64,000 nt of DNA, from contig QPFY01000018.1 in the NCBI GenBank assembly GCA_003665825.1, positions 186,001 to 250,000 on the forward strand. The letters run 5' to 3'. Both the position numbers and the translations under genes were made by a program. This DNA comes from Microbotryum silenes-acaulis. Taxonomy: Eukaryota > Basidiomycota > Microbotryomycetes > Microbotryales > Microbotryaceae. Positions 1 to 12,359 of this stretch are shown here, piece by piece. The number at the start of each line of letters is the position of its first letter. Positions within the stretch are counted from its first letter, which is position 1. Under the pieces are notes generated by a model. The model searched no databases and was not told where the DNA came from. It worked only from the letters and a program-made list of their open reading frames with translations.

Positions 1-299
1 ATGTCGCCCGTGCTCTGAATGAGATCCAACTTGGCGAGAAGGGAGGTACAGTTGTCTGAGTATCCGAGGTTCTCTCTCTTGGGATGTACTTAAGAGGTCT
101 TCTTGAGAAATTTGGCGATTGCCCGGTTGCCAGCCTGACTCCTGTGGGTCTTGAACAAGAATGTGCGTAACACAAGAGGTATGACCATTTCAATTGATTT
201 GAAGCGAGCAAAGGAAGAAGCCACAATACGAACGCTCGAGTTGCACACTGATAATGATAGCCCGGTTGTGCGCTCGGCGCGAAACTTCCAACTGAGCTC

Positions 300-1665
300 A
301 AGTACGCCTCAATAAGAGCTCGGACCAAAAGACAGCCTCCAACGACCAACACGGTCTCTCCCGTGATGAACGAGTTAACGAGTAGCATCAACGCCGTACT
401 TCCAACATCCTTGGCGCCTGAGCCTCCGAGTGGGGTGGTGAAGCCGAAGTCTTCATTTGCGGTGCTTGCTGCATGATGTTTTGAAAAAGGGGAAAGGGCA
501 GGTCAAGGATCAGTTCCGAAGCGTTAAATTACACTAGTAGGGGCTATTTCTTTTCGCGAACATACCCTCAATCGTACTCCTCCCCCAGTCATCGACCATG
601 CCCGGCCTCGTCATGCCCGAAGCGAATAAACCCGGAGCGATCGCATTGACCCTCACACCCAATGGGACAAATTCATGCGCCAAGAGGGCGGTCATGACTC
701 CCATGGAGGCTTCGGAGAGTATGTAAGGGATTCCATGGCCTGCTGTGGCGGGGTCCTGCAGGATCGGCCGAAAAGAGGGAGCGGATCAATCTTCTTGAAA
801 AGGGGCTACGGGATAGACCGAGTGCGCAGAGGCTGTGAGAATGCGAGGAGAACTCACCTTCGTCCAAGCGTTCATACTAGCCGTGTTAACGATGGTAGGC
901 GAGAACTTGTTCCCATAAGGCGCCTTGGTCTTTAAAGCGACAAGCAGAGGGAGGAAAGCCGTGGAAAGGAAATACTAAGGCCCGATTCTGCGAGGACGTG
1001 GGGGTCGAGATCAGCGTTTCTCCCTCTTTGACCGGGTATTGCTGCTCTGAACTCGTACTTACGAGTTCACCCTATGGGCATCATAAAAGTCCTGCTCATC
1101 CAACTTGTCGAAATACTCCTCGACGAAATCTTCAGCACTGGCTTTAGGCGGGACCTTGCACGGGTTGGTCCTTTGCTCGGTACACCTTTTCGGTCGGAAG
1201 AAAGACCAAATAATTAGGCGAAACCCTCTTTCACACCGATTTCACAATGAATGCCCACCGACCTGCGTTATTAAACAACGCCGTGACATACCCTTCCTTC
1301 TCCGCCACCAGCTTCGCCAGTCGCTTCGCCTCGTCCTGGCCAGAGGGCGGGCCAAAGATAACTCGCCAGACCATCAGCACAGCGCTCAAGGGCACCCCAC
1401 CCCACTCTCCCCAACCATCCCTTTCAAAATACCTTACTCCCGCAAACCCCTTTCAAACCCTTCAAAGACCCCGCACCTTTGCCCCTACTCTTAGGCTGCT
1501 CCCTCATCAGCTCATTCAATTCCACTTCCCCGCCGTCTTGACCACCTGCTCCGAGTCTTCTTCCAATCCAACAATGTAGACCGTCGCTCCGTTGATGGCC
1601 AAGGTCGCGGCAATGTGTAGGCCTATGCCAGTGCTTCCGCCTAAGAAAACCGGGTGGGTGGGCTA
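300..1665 (-). pseudogene. Short-chain dehydrogenase/reductase (SDR), apparently disrupted
   Basis: Minus-strand exons spell the landmarks of a classical SDR in order: the nucleotide-binding GGSTGIG near 1640, NNAG near 1265, TIVNTAS near 890, a YILSEASMG active-site segment near 715 and LGVRVNAIAPG near 640, ending with a TGETVLVVGG strand near 350. Clean introns are seen at 756-857 and about 490-560. Two places do not join in frame: around 1523-1534, where VVKTA must shift one base to continue as GEVELNEL, and around 1149-1160, between GPT and ASAEDF. After the usual C-terminal strand no stop is met and the frame stays open to the window edge, unlike the family, which ends about ten residues later. 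I read this as a decayed or mis-sequenced copy. The family is clear; substrate is unknown, and exon limits are approximate. Confidence 0.5.
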
Positions 1666-2287
1666 CGATGTTGCCCAGCGAAGGAAGGGTATGAGCGTTC
1701 ATATGACGGCAAACAAGCGATGATGTCAGTGATATCTCAAAGTGGGGCGGCGCTTCACACCGGCGATTGGAATTCTGGGCGCCGGAGGACCGTTCACGAG
1801 CCCACTAGTGATGTTGCTTATCCGTGACGACGGCGACGATCCCTTTCAGATCGAACAGGGAAGAAGCGTGCAAAGAGTGTGGTGTCGGGTTTGCTCATTT
1901 CTTTGGACGCGAGGAAGTGCGAGTACGAGGTCACTGGTCGGGATGGGCAGGAGCGCCGCGGCGGACGGACGAATGAGATTCGGAAGCGATTCATCCTGGC
2001 AGACTCTCACACTCGATCTCGAAGAGACCCTTCGAACCTAAACATATCCGAACAGTCTTGCAATCCCACCTTTGGGCCTGTCTGAGTAAAACGCAAAAAG
2101 AAACACAGAAGAGAGCTCTATCTAGCGAAGGAAGGTAGTCTCCTGATCTCAACTCGAGATCAGAATCTTTCTCCTTTCTTCGGTTTCAAATCAGCAAACG
2201 CTCTTCACACCAGCTCGGAATCGTCCCTCTCTTCCTCCCCCTCCTTTGCAAAGCTCCTTTCTTAAACACATGCCCTCCCTCCTTCAT

Positions 2288-3080
2288 TCAAACAACCGGA
2301 TCCTCCCTTCCTCCCGCACTCTCCGGCCCACCCCCCAAATGCGTCTCCTTCGCGGTGACGGTAAACACCTTGGGCATCATAGTCCGATCATGCAAGTGAG
2401 GGAACGAATCCAAGCTCGAGTTCGTCGAGAGAAGAGAGTAGTTGTCGGGCTCGCCGGGCTGAGGAGGGGCAGCGCGGGGGGTTAGGGGCACTTTTGTTTT
2501 GAGGGCTTTGGGAATGGGATGCGTTCTAGCGTTCACGTACGATTTGGATCGGTGCGGGTGCGACGTATTCGATCGAAGCCATGTCGGGGAGGAAGACTGA
2601 GGGTCACATTTTAAATCGAAATCGAGGAGACGGTCGGCGTCGATCGTCGCCAAGGAAACAAGATAAAGAGGGGAAAGCAGATCAGACCCATCAGCTTTTG
2701 CTCTACACCACCTCTATGTTCATCATACCTTCAATCAAACCAATTCACCTTGTCCAAGTTCACCCTATCCTCCACCAACACCCACACCAAATCGAAAGCC
2801 CATTACCCCCAAAATCAGCAATCGTACTCAACAACACACTCCTCCCTCCTCATCCCTCATCCCTCATCCCCAACACCACTCGACTGACCTTCATCTCGTC
2901 CCTAGGCGGTGCGGCGAACGGGACCCCATCATGCGGTGCGACCTTCTTCCCCGGTTCAACTTTGGTCTCTTTCGTGACGGCGACGGAGGAGCTGAAGTCT
3001 CGTGTACTAGTCGGCTTGGCGAAAGTGGCAGGACGGAGGAGGACAGCGCGGGAGCATCGCTGCAGGAGGGAGGTGGACAT
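2288..3080 (-). CDS. Small putative mitochondrial protein, spliced, function unknown
   Basis: The first exon (2889-3080) encodes an Arg/Ser-rich, acid-free N-terminus beginning MSTSLLQRCSRAVLLRP and containing TRDFSSS, which resembles a mitochondrial presequence with its processing site. It ends at a GTCAGT donor. A middle exon (about 2543-2596) and a last exon (2288 to about 2460) follow, the latter ending HLGGGPESAGGREDPVV. A good donor (GTACGT) and acceptor (CTCAG) lie between the last two. The phase between the first and second exons does not match the frame that reads MASIEYVAPAPIQI into the last exon, so either a splice site is mis-chosen or there is an indel. I do not recognise the family. 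Mitochondrial targeting is inferred from composition only. Confidence 0.35.
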
Positions 3081-3394
3081 GATGGGGGGCAGCGTGTAAG
3101 TTATTGGTGTGTAAGTGTGCGTGGTGATAAGTAGGAGCAAGAGGGAAACGCGTCTGACTCCATGACGGCATGCGCGGTGGGAGGTGACGCTGCGAGCCGC
3201 GATCGATAAAGCCACTGGGTCACGTGATGGCCATTCGCGTGCAATGCTCTTCGCATGCATATCCACTGCAACATGAAAAACGAATGGAATCTACAAAGAT
3301 CACGCACATCCTTCTTTTCAATCCTGGACAACAAGGCAAAACACAAAAATGGCAGGCACTCCGGATCCGATAATGTACAACAGTCCCATCCCAA

Positions 3395-5739
3395 CTACTC
3401 CCCGCCCATCCCCATCTCCATCCCCATCCCCATCCCCTCCTCTTCACCACTCCCTTCCCTCCTCGTCACGAACCCCTGCACCCTCTCGGCCCTCCCCTCC
3501 CCTCTCATCCATTCCAAATCCCACAAGTCCTCCACCGCCGCGCGTTTACTGGGATCGCGCACCAACAGCCTCGCGACGACGTGCTTGACTTGCGGAGTGA
3601 TCAATCCATTTCGATCCTCGATTCGGGGCCAGCTATACTCCCCTTTGGCGATCTTGAGCAAATACGTTCTCCGCGCTCTCCGCGCCTCGTCCGACCCGGC
3701 TCCTCCACTTCCAATCGCACCGACCGTCCCCCCCACCGCACGTTCTTCCAAGAACGGCAACACCCCCGTCACCAACGCGTAAAGCACGACCCCTAAAGCC
3801 CACGCGTCCGTCCTCCTCCCGTCATAAGGTTTACCCATGATCAACTCGGGACTCGCGTACGCTTCGGAGCCACATCGAGTGGTCAGTGTCGGTGCTCGAA
3901 CGTCGATGAAGCGCGAGAGACCGAAATCGGTCAATTTGACGAACGGCCGAGGGAGCGATTCCAGGATCGCTTGGGGGGACGTTCTCGTTTGGAGTGAAGG
4001 GAACGGTCTAGAGACGAGCAGGACGTTCTCGAGCTTGATATCGCGATGCACGAGGCCGATCTGGTGCATCCACCCGACCGCGGCGCACAATTCGCCAAAG
4101 ATACGCCTCGCAAGCCCTTCAAAGAGTGATTCGTGCCATAGGGCGAGAAAGTCGAACAATTCGCCGCCTGCGCAATAGTCCAGAACGAGCACGGTGTACA
4201 GAGGTGTCGCGAACGACGTCGACAACGAGACCAACGAAGGGTGGTGGACCGTCTGCGGGATCGCGGTAACTAGGGTCAGCGTTTCCCCTTTCTCGTCGAA
4301 ACAGGCAATGCTCGGCTCAAAGATCTCACCTTGAGCACTTCGACCTCCCTCACAACGCTAATTCTCATTCTCTGATGGTCTTCATAACTCTTCTTCGAGA
4401 TGATCTTGAGCGCATAAGGCTCGGCCATCGGTCCCTCGCCTCTCCTTCGTCCCAAGACGACCCTCGAAAACGCGCCTTTGCCCAATATGCTCTCGACGAC
4501 GTAATCGCCCAACATGTCCCCTCGTTTGAAAGGTACCGATTCATCGTTTTGCGAGTCGAGCGTTGACGACGAACTGGGCACTTGGCGCATCGTCGTCGAT
4601 GTGGAGCCGTGTGTTGTCGATGATGCACTCGCTGCGGCCAATGGAGGTGTCGTCCTCGCTGTTGTAGCTTCGTGGCTTCTTGTCGGTGTTCGGGCGACAG
4701 GAGCATCACTATTGCCGTTCGTTCGACGGACCCCGTCCGCATCTCCTCGTTCCAGTATCGGTACCGACAACGTCGAAGTCCCAGACGTCCAGCCAAACAG
4801 CAATTTCGTCGACCCACTCGTCCCCGCACTCGTCCCCGCACCCGCACTTGTCGTACCAAACATTCCCCCAACCGTTTCCTCCCCACTGCCCACGGCCAAA
4901 GGCCCCTTCTCCATCTCGGACAACCTCGCCCTCGCGGCCCACCTCCCCGAAGGCGTCGCTTTCAAACTCGTCATCATCGCCGCCGCGTCCTCGCGATCGA
5001 GCCAACTGCCTACGCTCGAAGTTGAACTGGCGCGATCTCGACCTGTGAGCGCACTTGCGACGGTGAGGGAGGAGAGGAGATTCGCTGGATCGACGTGCGT
5101 ATTGACGACGCTGTTCGTTTCTCGTCTTAGGGAACTGGTTCGGGAAGGTGGATTAGGTGGTGGGCTCAAGACTGGCGAAGCGACGTCGTTGTGGGTACCA
5201 AAAAAATCAAGCGTTTTGCTCCTCGTCGTCGCAGCAGCCAGAGACGAATCGCTCCCACTCGTCGGACTCGTCGGTGGTTCAGGACCGGTCGACGACGCAT
5301 AAAGTTGAGGTGGTGTAGGATGAAAGTGCTGATTCGGGGGTTGAAACTGACTGAACGTATCACTCGGCGAGTCCAATGAAGTTCGCCCGATCGGACTCTG
5401 ATACGTATCGAACCAGGTCGACGCTCCCCTCATTTCCTCGAAAACGCTATCGGCCCTCGCTCTCGAATGCCCTAAGCTGCCTACACTCGGTCTCCCATTC
5501 CAAGCGTCGCTGGCGCCCGGGCCAGTGGAATTGGTCCATTCCCTCGGTCCTTGAGGGGAAGGGAGGGGAGTCATGTTTCGTTCGCCATAGTTGGAGAGCG
5601 CGGGACCGACGTCCGAGGCGGCTGAACCCCAGGAGGGGATTCGTCGCGCGGGTGAGGAAGGGGATGCATCGCTGCGACAGTGCGGCGAGACCGAGAGGCG
5701 AAGAGGTGGTTTGGTCGTTGTGGTCGCCGTGGTAGCCAT
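3395..5739 (-). CDS. Serine/threonine protein kinase with long disordered N-terminus
   Basis: Two exons (5739-4330 and 4252-3395, intron 77 nt) give about 755 residues. The first 420 or so are Ser/Thr/Pro-rich and look disordered. The kinase domain starts at GDYVVESILGKGAFSRVVLG (glycine loop), with ALKIISKK (ATP lysine), HRDIKLENVLL (catalytic loop), KLTDFGLSRF (DFG), a CGSEAYASPELI activation segment and WALGVVLYALVTG. A stretch GEYSWP before the last helices and a short Gly/Met/Glu-rich tail follow. The layout is that of fungal CAMK/nutrient-signalling kinases; I cannot name the ortholog. All catalytic residues are present, so it should be active. The start used is the ATG opening MATTATTTT; the frame is open further upstream without an ATG, so an extra 5' exon is possible. 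Confidence 0.85.
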
Positions 5740-6004
5740 GACTGAATTGTTGCCCGAGTGATGGCTCGAGTCGGTCGGAAGAGATGGGATCGGACGTGGC
5801 GACTCGTCCCCCACTTGATGCTCCACCAGGCCAGCCACGGCTAGTTGCTTTACACGGGGCGAGTTGGCGAACGATGACCCAATCCTGAACAGATCTGCAC
5901 CCAATACCACTAGAAAGCGCCACGTGGAATGTCAGCCCCGAATACGGGATGCTTGTCCTGATGGGAAACCCCTCAAGAAGAGGAGGCGAGGGCAAGGTTG
6001 CAGC

Positions 6005-6240
6005 TCACCCGAGGGGAACGCCGACAGTGAACGAGGGTGTGTTGAATAAGACGTCCACGTATGGGCAAGAGGCCTGTGCTCGGAGAATACGAAACTGATT
6101 AGTGTCGGTGGCGCACACGTGGACGTCGTCGCACGGACAGTAGTAGAGCCCCCCGGTCGTCAACGGCTGCACGGCCTCTGGCAGGCACCCGTTCGGCGGC
6201 GGGTTCGAAAACTGGCCGGGATCACACACACTGAGTGATA
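6005..6240 (-). CDS. Cysteine-rich exon fragment, possibly secreted protein
   Basis: A minus-strand stretch reads CDPGQFSNPPPNGCLPEA followed by YYCPCDDVHVC and ASCPYVDVLFNTPSF, with regularly spaced cysteines and no low complexity, then a GTGAGC donor. It looks like one exon of an extracellular Cys-rich protein. Neither its first exon nor its end could be fixed. The donor could splice to the open frame around 5910, just upstream of the kinase. No family recognised. Confidence 0.25.
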
Positions 6241-6879
6241 CACAGCAGGATATAACTAACCGAGAACCGAGTATGGTCTTTGCAACTATAGAGATCGCAA
6301 TCCTGCCTGTTCTAGGCACCCGCTACACACGTATCCGGTCGTCGGTGGTCCACTTTGACGGTCGGGTCGGATCGTGCGTCCCGTGACTTGGCGACGACAA
6401 ATCAAAACGAACTCGGGGGCGGCCAGCCCAGAATCACCGTTCGTCTCACTGCAGTCGGAGAGAGAGAACGGGGGTCCGTATACAGGCAGATAAAAGCCTC
6501 GATTCCTGTCCTACTCCTAGGTCGTGTCGATTTGCACTTTGACTTTGATGATGAACCGTGTGGGATGCAGAGAGCGAGAACCGGAACCTGGTCAAACTGA
6601 CTTGCCCGAGTCAAGCAAGAAGACGCGGCGGGCACGCGCCGCTCTTTTGCTATTAGTCTTTGCCCGCACCACTTGCCAAGTCGCGGCCCCAAATTGGTTT
6701 GATCGCCCCCGCGTACGACGCGTGCCGAGGCATTTTCATTGCCGCGCCGGAGCGAGGCTGGGGTAGTCCTTGTTTTCATTCGTGTTGATTCTTGGAAGGA
6801 GAACACTCGTAAAGGCTACCAACTGAAAAACCCGGTATTGAAAATTTCACCCCAGTCTTACTCGAGGGCCCGCACCGGC

Positions 6880-9245
6880 TCACATCTTCTCCAACGGTTC
6901 GAGGGTCAAGAGCCTCATCGCACTCGCCAACACGTCCTTGGCGGTCACGTACAACCACAACCTCGCCAACGCGACGTCCCTCTCCTGTCCTTTGACGAGC
7001 AAGGTCTCCCAAGCGGACGAGATCGCATGACACAACCTGAACGCAAAGGTGACGATTGTCGCCGGTTCGTGGTTGATCAGTGCCGCTTTGACGACGTGCG
7101 GGTAGGTCGAGATGAGCACAACGATTTCCCGCGCTTTGGGTTCGGTCAGTAGGGAGGTGTTGATCGCTGTAGGACGTTCGGAGGGAGGGGGAAGCACGAG
7201 CTCGGGCGCGTTCTTGCGCTCGACCGAGCACAGACGAACGTGGGCGTATTGCAGGTAGGGGCCTGGCGAAAAGGAGCCATCAGGTCCCAACATCGGGTTC
7301 ATACGTACACCTTGAACTGAACTCTGAACTAACCGGTATCGCCCTCGAACGAGGTCATACGACTCCATTCGAACTTGTAATTGTTGACCCTCTTGGCCGC
7401 CATATCCTGCACCTTGACCGCCGTAATGCCCAACTTGTCACTCGTGCCCAACGGATCATCGACGGCGTTGTACTTGGCCTCGTTCTTCTTCATCTGTTCG
7501 TGCATCACGTCCCTCGACTCGTTGAGAATCTGATCCAAGAACACGGCCGTCCCCTTTCGGGTCGACATCCCAAGGACCATACCAAAGTTGACGTGTTGCA
7601 AACGGTTCGCCCAAGGGTACTTCATCAATTCGAGTACCTTGAACAGCTGCGCGTTGTGCAAATCCTGTTGACTGGCGACGACGTAGATGGATTTGTCCAT
7701 GCGGTACCTCCCCCAGCGTTCGGCCGCTCCACCGATATCGCGCGTGATGTAGACCGACGTGCCGTCCTTTTTCCTCACGACCGTCTTGCCCATCTTGTAC
7801 GGTTCCAAATCGACCACGAGCGCACCTTGCGACTCCTCCACCACTCCCAATTGTTGCAACACGTCCAGCGCATGCGTCTGACACTGCGCACTGACTTGGG
7901 ATTCACCCGAGTAAATGTCAAAGTAGATATTGAGCCTCGCGTAGGTCTCTTTGTACTTGACGATACTCAGATCCCTGAACTTGCGCCACAACGCCAAAGC
8001 CTTTTCGTCGCCGGACTCCATCCCGACGAAGAATTCGCGCGCGCGCTCGTGCACGAGTTTGGCTTGCTCGGTCTCGTTGCCTTGTTCGTCCTTGGCGGAA
8101 CCGTCGACGTTGATCTTGACGTAGACGTCGTACAAGTGCGTGATGGCATCTTTTTGCAAATCTTCTTCGCTACCGTACTTTTCGAAACCGACGGCGAGGA
8201 TGCCTGAAAAGGGAAGTGTACCAACGTTCAGATGTTTTACCCTCTAGGAAAGCGCGAACGAGGTCGCTCGCACCAAACTGACCGAATTGTTTGCCCCAAT
8301 CACCCAAATAATTCAACCTAACCGCATCCCAACCGTTCGCCTCGTAGAGGTTGGCCAAGAAAGCGCCGATGATGGTGGACCTCAAATGACCGGCATGGAA
8401 AGGTTTGGCGATATTCGGACTGGAGAAATCCAACACGACCCTCTTGCCGTAGCCGGACAAGTTGCTACCGTAACCACCGGCCTGGAACCTCGTCACACCT
8501 TGAGGCGGTTCTTCCCGCGTGAAATCGAGCGCGTGCAAAGACGCCGGTGGTTCGTGCGCTCCGATCGGTTCGAGGTAGGTCAGACGGTTGATTTGTTCCA
8601 ACACGAGACGGGTAAAGTTGGCGGTGTGGGCGTGGTAGGTGACGAATGCGCCTTGAACCGAGACACTTTCTAGGTAGTCGTTGGGGACGAACTGCACATA
8701 CCACGAGCTGAATTAGACCCCGCGCTCTTTCTAATCACACACCCCGGACTGAGACTCACCCTCTCCTTCAACGCCTCCGCAATCGTCTGCGGCTTCCCGG
8801 GCAACCTGAACCTGGGCAAAGCGACGGTCAAATCTCCCAAGGAGCCCTTGCCGGTCCTACCCGTCTCGACGCCCTCATAAGCCTTCTCGAGAGGGACGGC
8901 CAATTCTGTGGAGAGGTGATCGGCGACGGCGAGTTTGAAGGCGTCGAGCACGCACGCTTCGGGGGAGGCGTGCGAAGGCAGTGAAGGGAGAGCGGGGGAG
9001 AGGGAGGCGAAACTGAGCGGCTGGGTGGTCGGAGCGGTCGACATGGTGCGGTGGTCGAGCTGAAGTAGCTCGGGTGGATGCGGAGTTGAAGTTCGACGGA
9101 GGAGCGAGGGCGTGTTGAAAGTAGTGGTGGTGGTGCCGAGGGTGCGAACGAGCGCAGGGGAGCACCTCAAAGCACGGCGGAACGCGGTGGTGATTAGGAC
9201 TGTAGCAGCAGGCGCGAGACAACGAACACCGCGTAGAGGGGCCAC
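6880..9245 (-). CDS. RRS1: Arginyl-tRNA synthetase, probably cytosolic and mitochondrial
   Basis: Four exons (9245-8760, 8691-8241, 8203-7334, 7262-6880) encode about 729 residues. It charges tRNA-Arg with arginine for translation. The class I signature is HAGH in [15 protein letters not shown], and the second signature is the MSTRKG form usual for eukaryotic ArgRS in place of KMSKS. GDTG joins [10 protein letters not shown] exactly across the third intron, and the C-terminal anticodon-binding domain ends [10 protein letters not shown]. The first ATG (9245) precedes a basic, hydroxylated presequence ([17 protein letters not shown] with several Arg and no acidic residue); a second in-frame ATG at 9044 (MSTAPTTQP) starts the expected cytosolic form of about 662 residues. 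One gene could thus serve both compartments, as known for yeast HTS1 and VAS1; that is inferred. Confidence 0.95.
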
Positions 9246-9540
9246 TGTAGCGGCAGTAGACGATAGATCTTAAAAGGGAAGGCTCGGATGATCCCTCGGA
9301 GTTTTGGGAAGGTAAGAGGAGCACCAGCAACTTGAAGGGAAAGCGCAAGCTCGCAGCCGCTACCTTGCCAACATGCGACCGCGCGAACCGATCGGGCTTG
9401 ACGGCTCACTCCGAGTCAAAACCCTCCGACACCATGCGCCATCCGAGTCAAGATCAAACTTTTTCGCCAGACTCTATCCCACATACACTCTAATTGAAAC
9501 AACAAGCTTTTTTTTAGCACCACAGACACACCTTCATCCA

Positions 9541-11310
9541 TCACCTTGCGTTCCCGACCCCATTCCCCTCCTCCCCGTGATCATCCCCCTTACCCTCGGC
9601 GTCCTCCCTTTCCCTCCTCTTACTGTCCCCCTCCTCCAACAACCAAGGCGCCAACCCGGGCGGGACCTCACACATCCCCACGCTCGGTGCGCCATGCAAA
9701 TACCTCAACCTCTCCAACGCGTCGATCCGGATCCTCTCCAATAGCGCTTTCGAGTTCAAATTCTCCACTCGATTCCTGCCCTGCACCAAATCGGGATGCA
9801 GTTTCCAATCCGGGTTGAAGAAATCGTCGTACGCTGTATGGGGTAAAGAATTCGGTAGGTCGGTTTGCAGGTCCAACAAGACCGCGGTCTCGTAGGTCCA
9901 ACACCTCGATACGTTCTTGATCGTGTACCCTCCTCCGCCCAAGACGATCAGTGGAATCTGAAACGACTTGATGAACCTCACGCATTCACCATGCGCCGCA
10001 ATCGACAAATTGAAGCAACCCAACCGATCACACCCCAACGAATCGGCGCCACATTGCAGTACGATCGAACTCGGTTGAAAGGTCGCGATCGTCGGTTCCA
10101 TGATCGCCTTGAACAACGAGACGTACGACTCGTTGTCGATCCCATCTTGTAATGGGATGTTGAGCGTAAAGTATTTGCCCAAGGAATGTCCAATCTCGGT
10201 CATGTCCCCTGTACCGGGGAAGAAATCGGACGAGTACTTGTGGAACGAGACGGTAAAGACCCGGTTCGAGTTGTAGAACGCCTCTTGTACGCCGTCGCCG
10301 TGGTGGATATCGATATCGATGTAGAGTACACGCGCGTGGACCCTGGTGCAGAGACAGAGATCGAACCATCAAACTTTCGCTTGCTCGGATTCGCTCCCGT
10401 TTTCTCCCCCCCCCCCCCCCCCCCCCCAAAAACTGACCTAAGCAACTCCAAGATCGCCAAGACGATATCATTGACGTAACAAAACCCACTCGCCTCTGCC
10501 TTTTTCGCATGATGCAAACCCCCACTCCAATTGATGGCGATATCGGTCGTGCCTTGGACGATCTTCCTCGCGGCCATGAGGGACGCGCCGGCGTATTGGC
10601 GACAATAGTCGTACATGTCGCCAAAGATGGGGCAGTCGTCACCGACGTTGAAGCGAGAGAGGACCGAGGTGAATTCGTTGACGTTATCGGGTGTGACTCT
10701 GCACCCGAACCCCCCAAGTAAGACCACATCAGATCAACAAGGCGCGTTGACTCGTTCGTGAACGGACCTACCTCGATAAGAAATCGACGTAGTCCTCGTC
10801 ATGAAAGGTCTGCAGCTCCTCCGCGGTCGCCGGTCTCGGGTCGTACATGTCCATCTTGCGATGCAGCCCGTAGCCCATCACGAGGTGGTTCGTCAGAGTC
10901 AAACGATGAGGTTTCATAGGGTGACGTTCCTGTGGTGAGTGATGAGAAGAGGTTCAGTGGGGTTGATGGAGAGAGCGGAGGAAAGGGAGCGCTTTCGGTA
11001 GTGGACCGACCCCGAAATGATACTCGCCCACCCCTTTGGGAAAGTAGTAAGAAACCCTGGGATTCGAATGGGACTGTGCATCGAACCCTACCCCCAACTT
11101 CAGTTCGCCAACTCTGATTGTGCGTACACTCTCCCTCAAACTGACCCCAATCGCCGCTTGACCAGGTCTCCAATGCTGACCCTCCACCTGGGAAGCCGAA
11201 GTCGACGCTGCCGAAGAGCGTCCATGTGCATCTACGATCGGTTCGTTGGGTGCATGTCGGTCGTAGAAGAAGGCCGAGGAGCTGAACGTCGGTTCGAGCA
11301 AGGAGCCCAT
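9541..11310 (-). CDS. HOS2: Class I histone deacetylase, HOS2/HDAC3-like
   Basis: Four exons (11310-11011, 10929-10772, 10698-10438, 10342-9541) give about 506 residues. It is a Zn-dependent lysine deacetylase acting on histones in co-repressor complexes. Visible motifs are HPMKPHRL near the start, the active site [12 protein letters not shown] and SGFCYVND, the charge-relay [27 protein letters not shown] with the metal ligand Asp, and [10 protein letters not shown]. The [19 protein letters not shown] segment fits HOS2/HDAC3 better than RPD3, but I cannot exclude RPD3. About 70 N-terminal residues before the conserved RVSYYF are not typical; the frame is open upstream of the chosen ATG. The intron at 10343-10437 holds a run of 22 C. 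Confidence 0.92.
10406..10427. repeat. Poly-C tract of 22 in an HDAC intron
   Basis: An uninterrupted run of 22 C lies between the branch region and acceptor on the coding-strand view of the third HDAC intron. Similar long G/C homopolymers occur at 34766-34789 (24 G, in a THI6 intron), at 43909-43919 (11 G, inside the Fanzor frame) and at 60581-60598 (18 C, just after the PAS-GATA stop). Confidence 0.95.
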
Positions 11311-11661
11311 GGGTGGCTTGACGGGGGGGAAACACGTCTCCGAGAGGGATCGTGGACGCTTTCCGTGCGGTTCCAGTTGCGGCTTGTTCGTGGTCGGATG
11401 ATGGATGCGTGGGGACGGCGGCGGGGTATAGACAGGCTCAACAAGGGGAGGAGCGAGAGTCGATCGCGCGCGCAAGTCACGAGGGCGACACCAGCGGAAC
11501 GTCTGCAAAGGGAGCTCAGCCTCGCTCACTACACAAGAAGAGCGGTGAGGATGAGGTTTTTACTTTCGAGTGCATAGATTACGCTACAGCTAGAGAGAGC
11601 AAGTCCCTTTTCCCATTCTTCGACACTCCACCTCCCCGTCCCCTCCCTCGTCCTCCTCCAC

Positions 11662-12062
11662 TCATACATTGAACCCCAACGACCTCATACACCTCCGATG
11701 CGCCTCGACAATCTTCTCACATTCCTTCGCACTCGAACCCGCTTCATCGACATTACTTCCAAAGCGGAGGAAGCAATCGTCCCTCGCTTTCTTCGTTTCA
11801 GGGCAAGCGCAACACCTGCTCTCGTCGGCATCGCCGATCGTCAGGATGAGTAAGATGAACCGGATGAAGAGAGAGACATGCTGCGATAAAATGCGTACGG
11901 TTTCAGGCCCTCGGGATTCAGAGGGTTCAAAGCCGGGTTCGCGGCTTCACTGTTGGTCAAGACCCTCGGCGATGCGGATGGTGCCACACTCGATGAGGAT
12001 GGCGAATCGACCGCCAAAGTCGACGGCGAAGCGGACGCTGACGAACTGGTGAAGGGCCACAT
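11662..12062 (-). CDS. COX17: Cytochrome c oxidase copper chaperone
   Basis: Two exons (12062-11899 and 11815-11662) encode about 105 residues. Cox17 hands Cu(I) to Sco1 and Cox11 in the mitochondrial intermembrane space for cytochrome oxidase assembly. The splice joins LKP to CCACPETKKARDDCF, giving the copper-binding CC pair and the twin CX9C coiled-coil-helix domain (later cysteines in AKECEKIVEAHRRCMRSLGF). The roughly 50-residue Ser-rich N-terminus starting MWPFTSS is longer than in yeast (69 residues in total). The frame is open further upstream but has no ATG, which supports this start. Confidence 0.93.
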
Positions 12063-12359
12063 CGTGCTGATCGGCTTCTTGATGAGTCTTGGGACGGTGT
12101 TGAGTTTGAATTGCTTGGGGGTGGGGATGTGGAAGCGAGAAGCGGCAAGCAAGTGGCTGACTGAATAACGACTAACCGCCACAAGTCGCGGAAGCGGTCA
12201 GTCGTCGGTCGGCGAAACGGCGATCGCTGGCGTAAACTTACCGGGTGGGGCCGCCTTTTTTATTTTTATTTTATTTATTTGATAGACAATAACAGTATAA
12301 TTATATTGATACCTAAAAACCTTTGGAAGAGTCGGAGGGAATGCAGTTAAGCACACTGG

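Noticed and set aside
1742..2041. Plus-strand segment reading IGILGAGGPFTSP, like a nucleotide-binding loop
   Set aside because: The similarity ends after a dozen residues, there is no following fold, and no start or splice sites support a gene.
7263..7333. A 22-nt intron in the ArgRS gene
   Set aside because: The short version leaves about 20 extra residues; using the acceptor at 7263 (71-nt intron) joins GDTG to [10 protein letters not shown] exactly as in the family.
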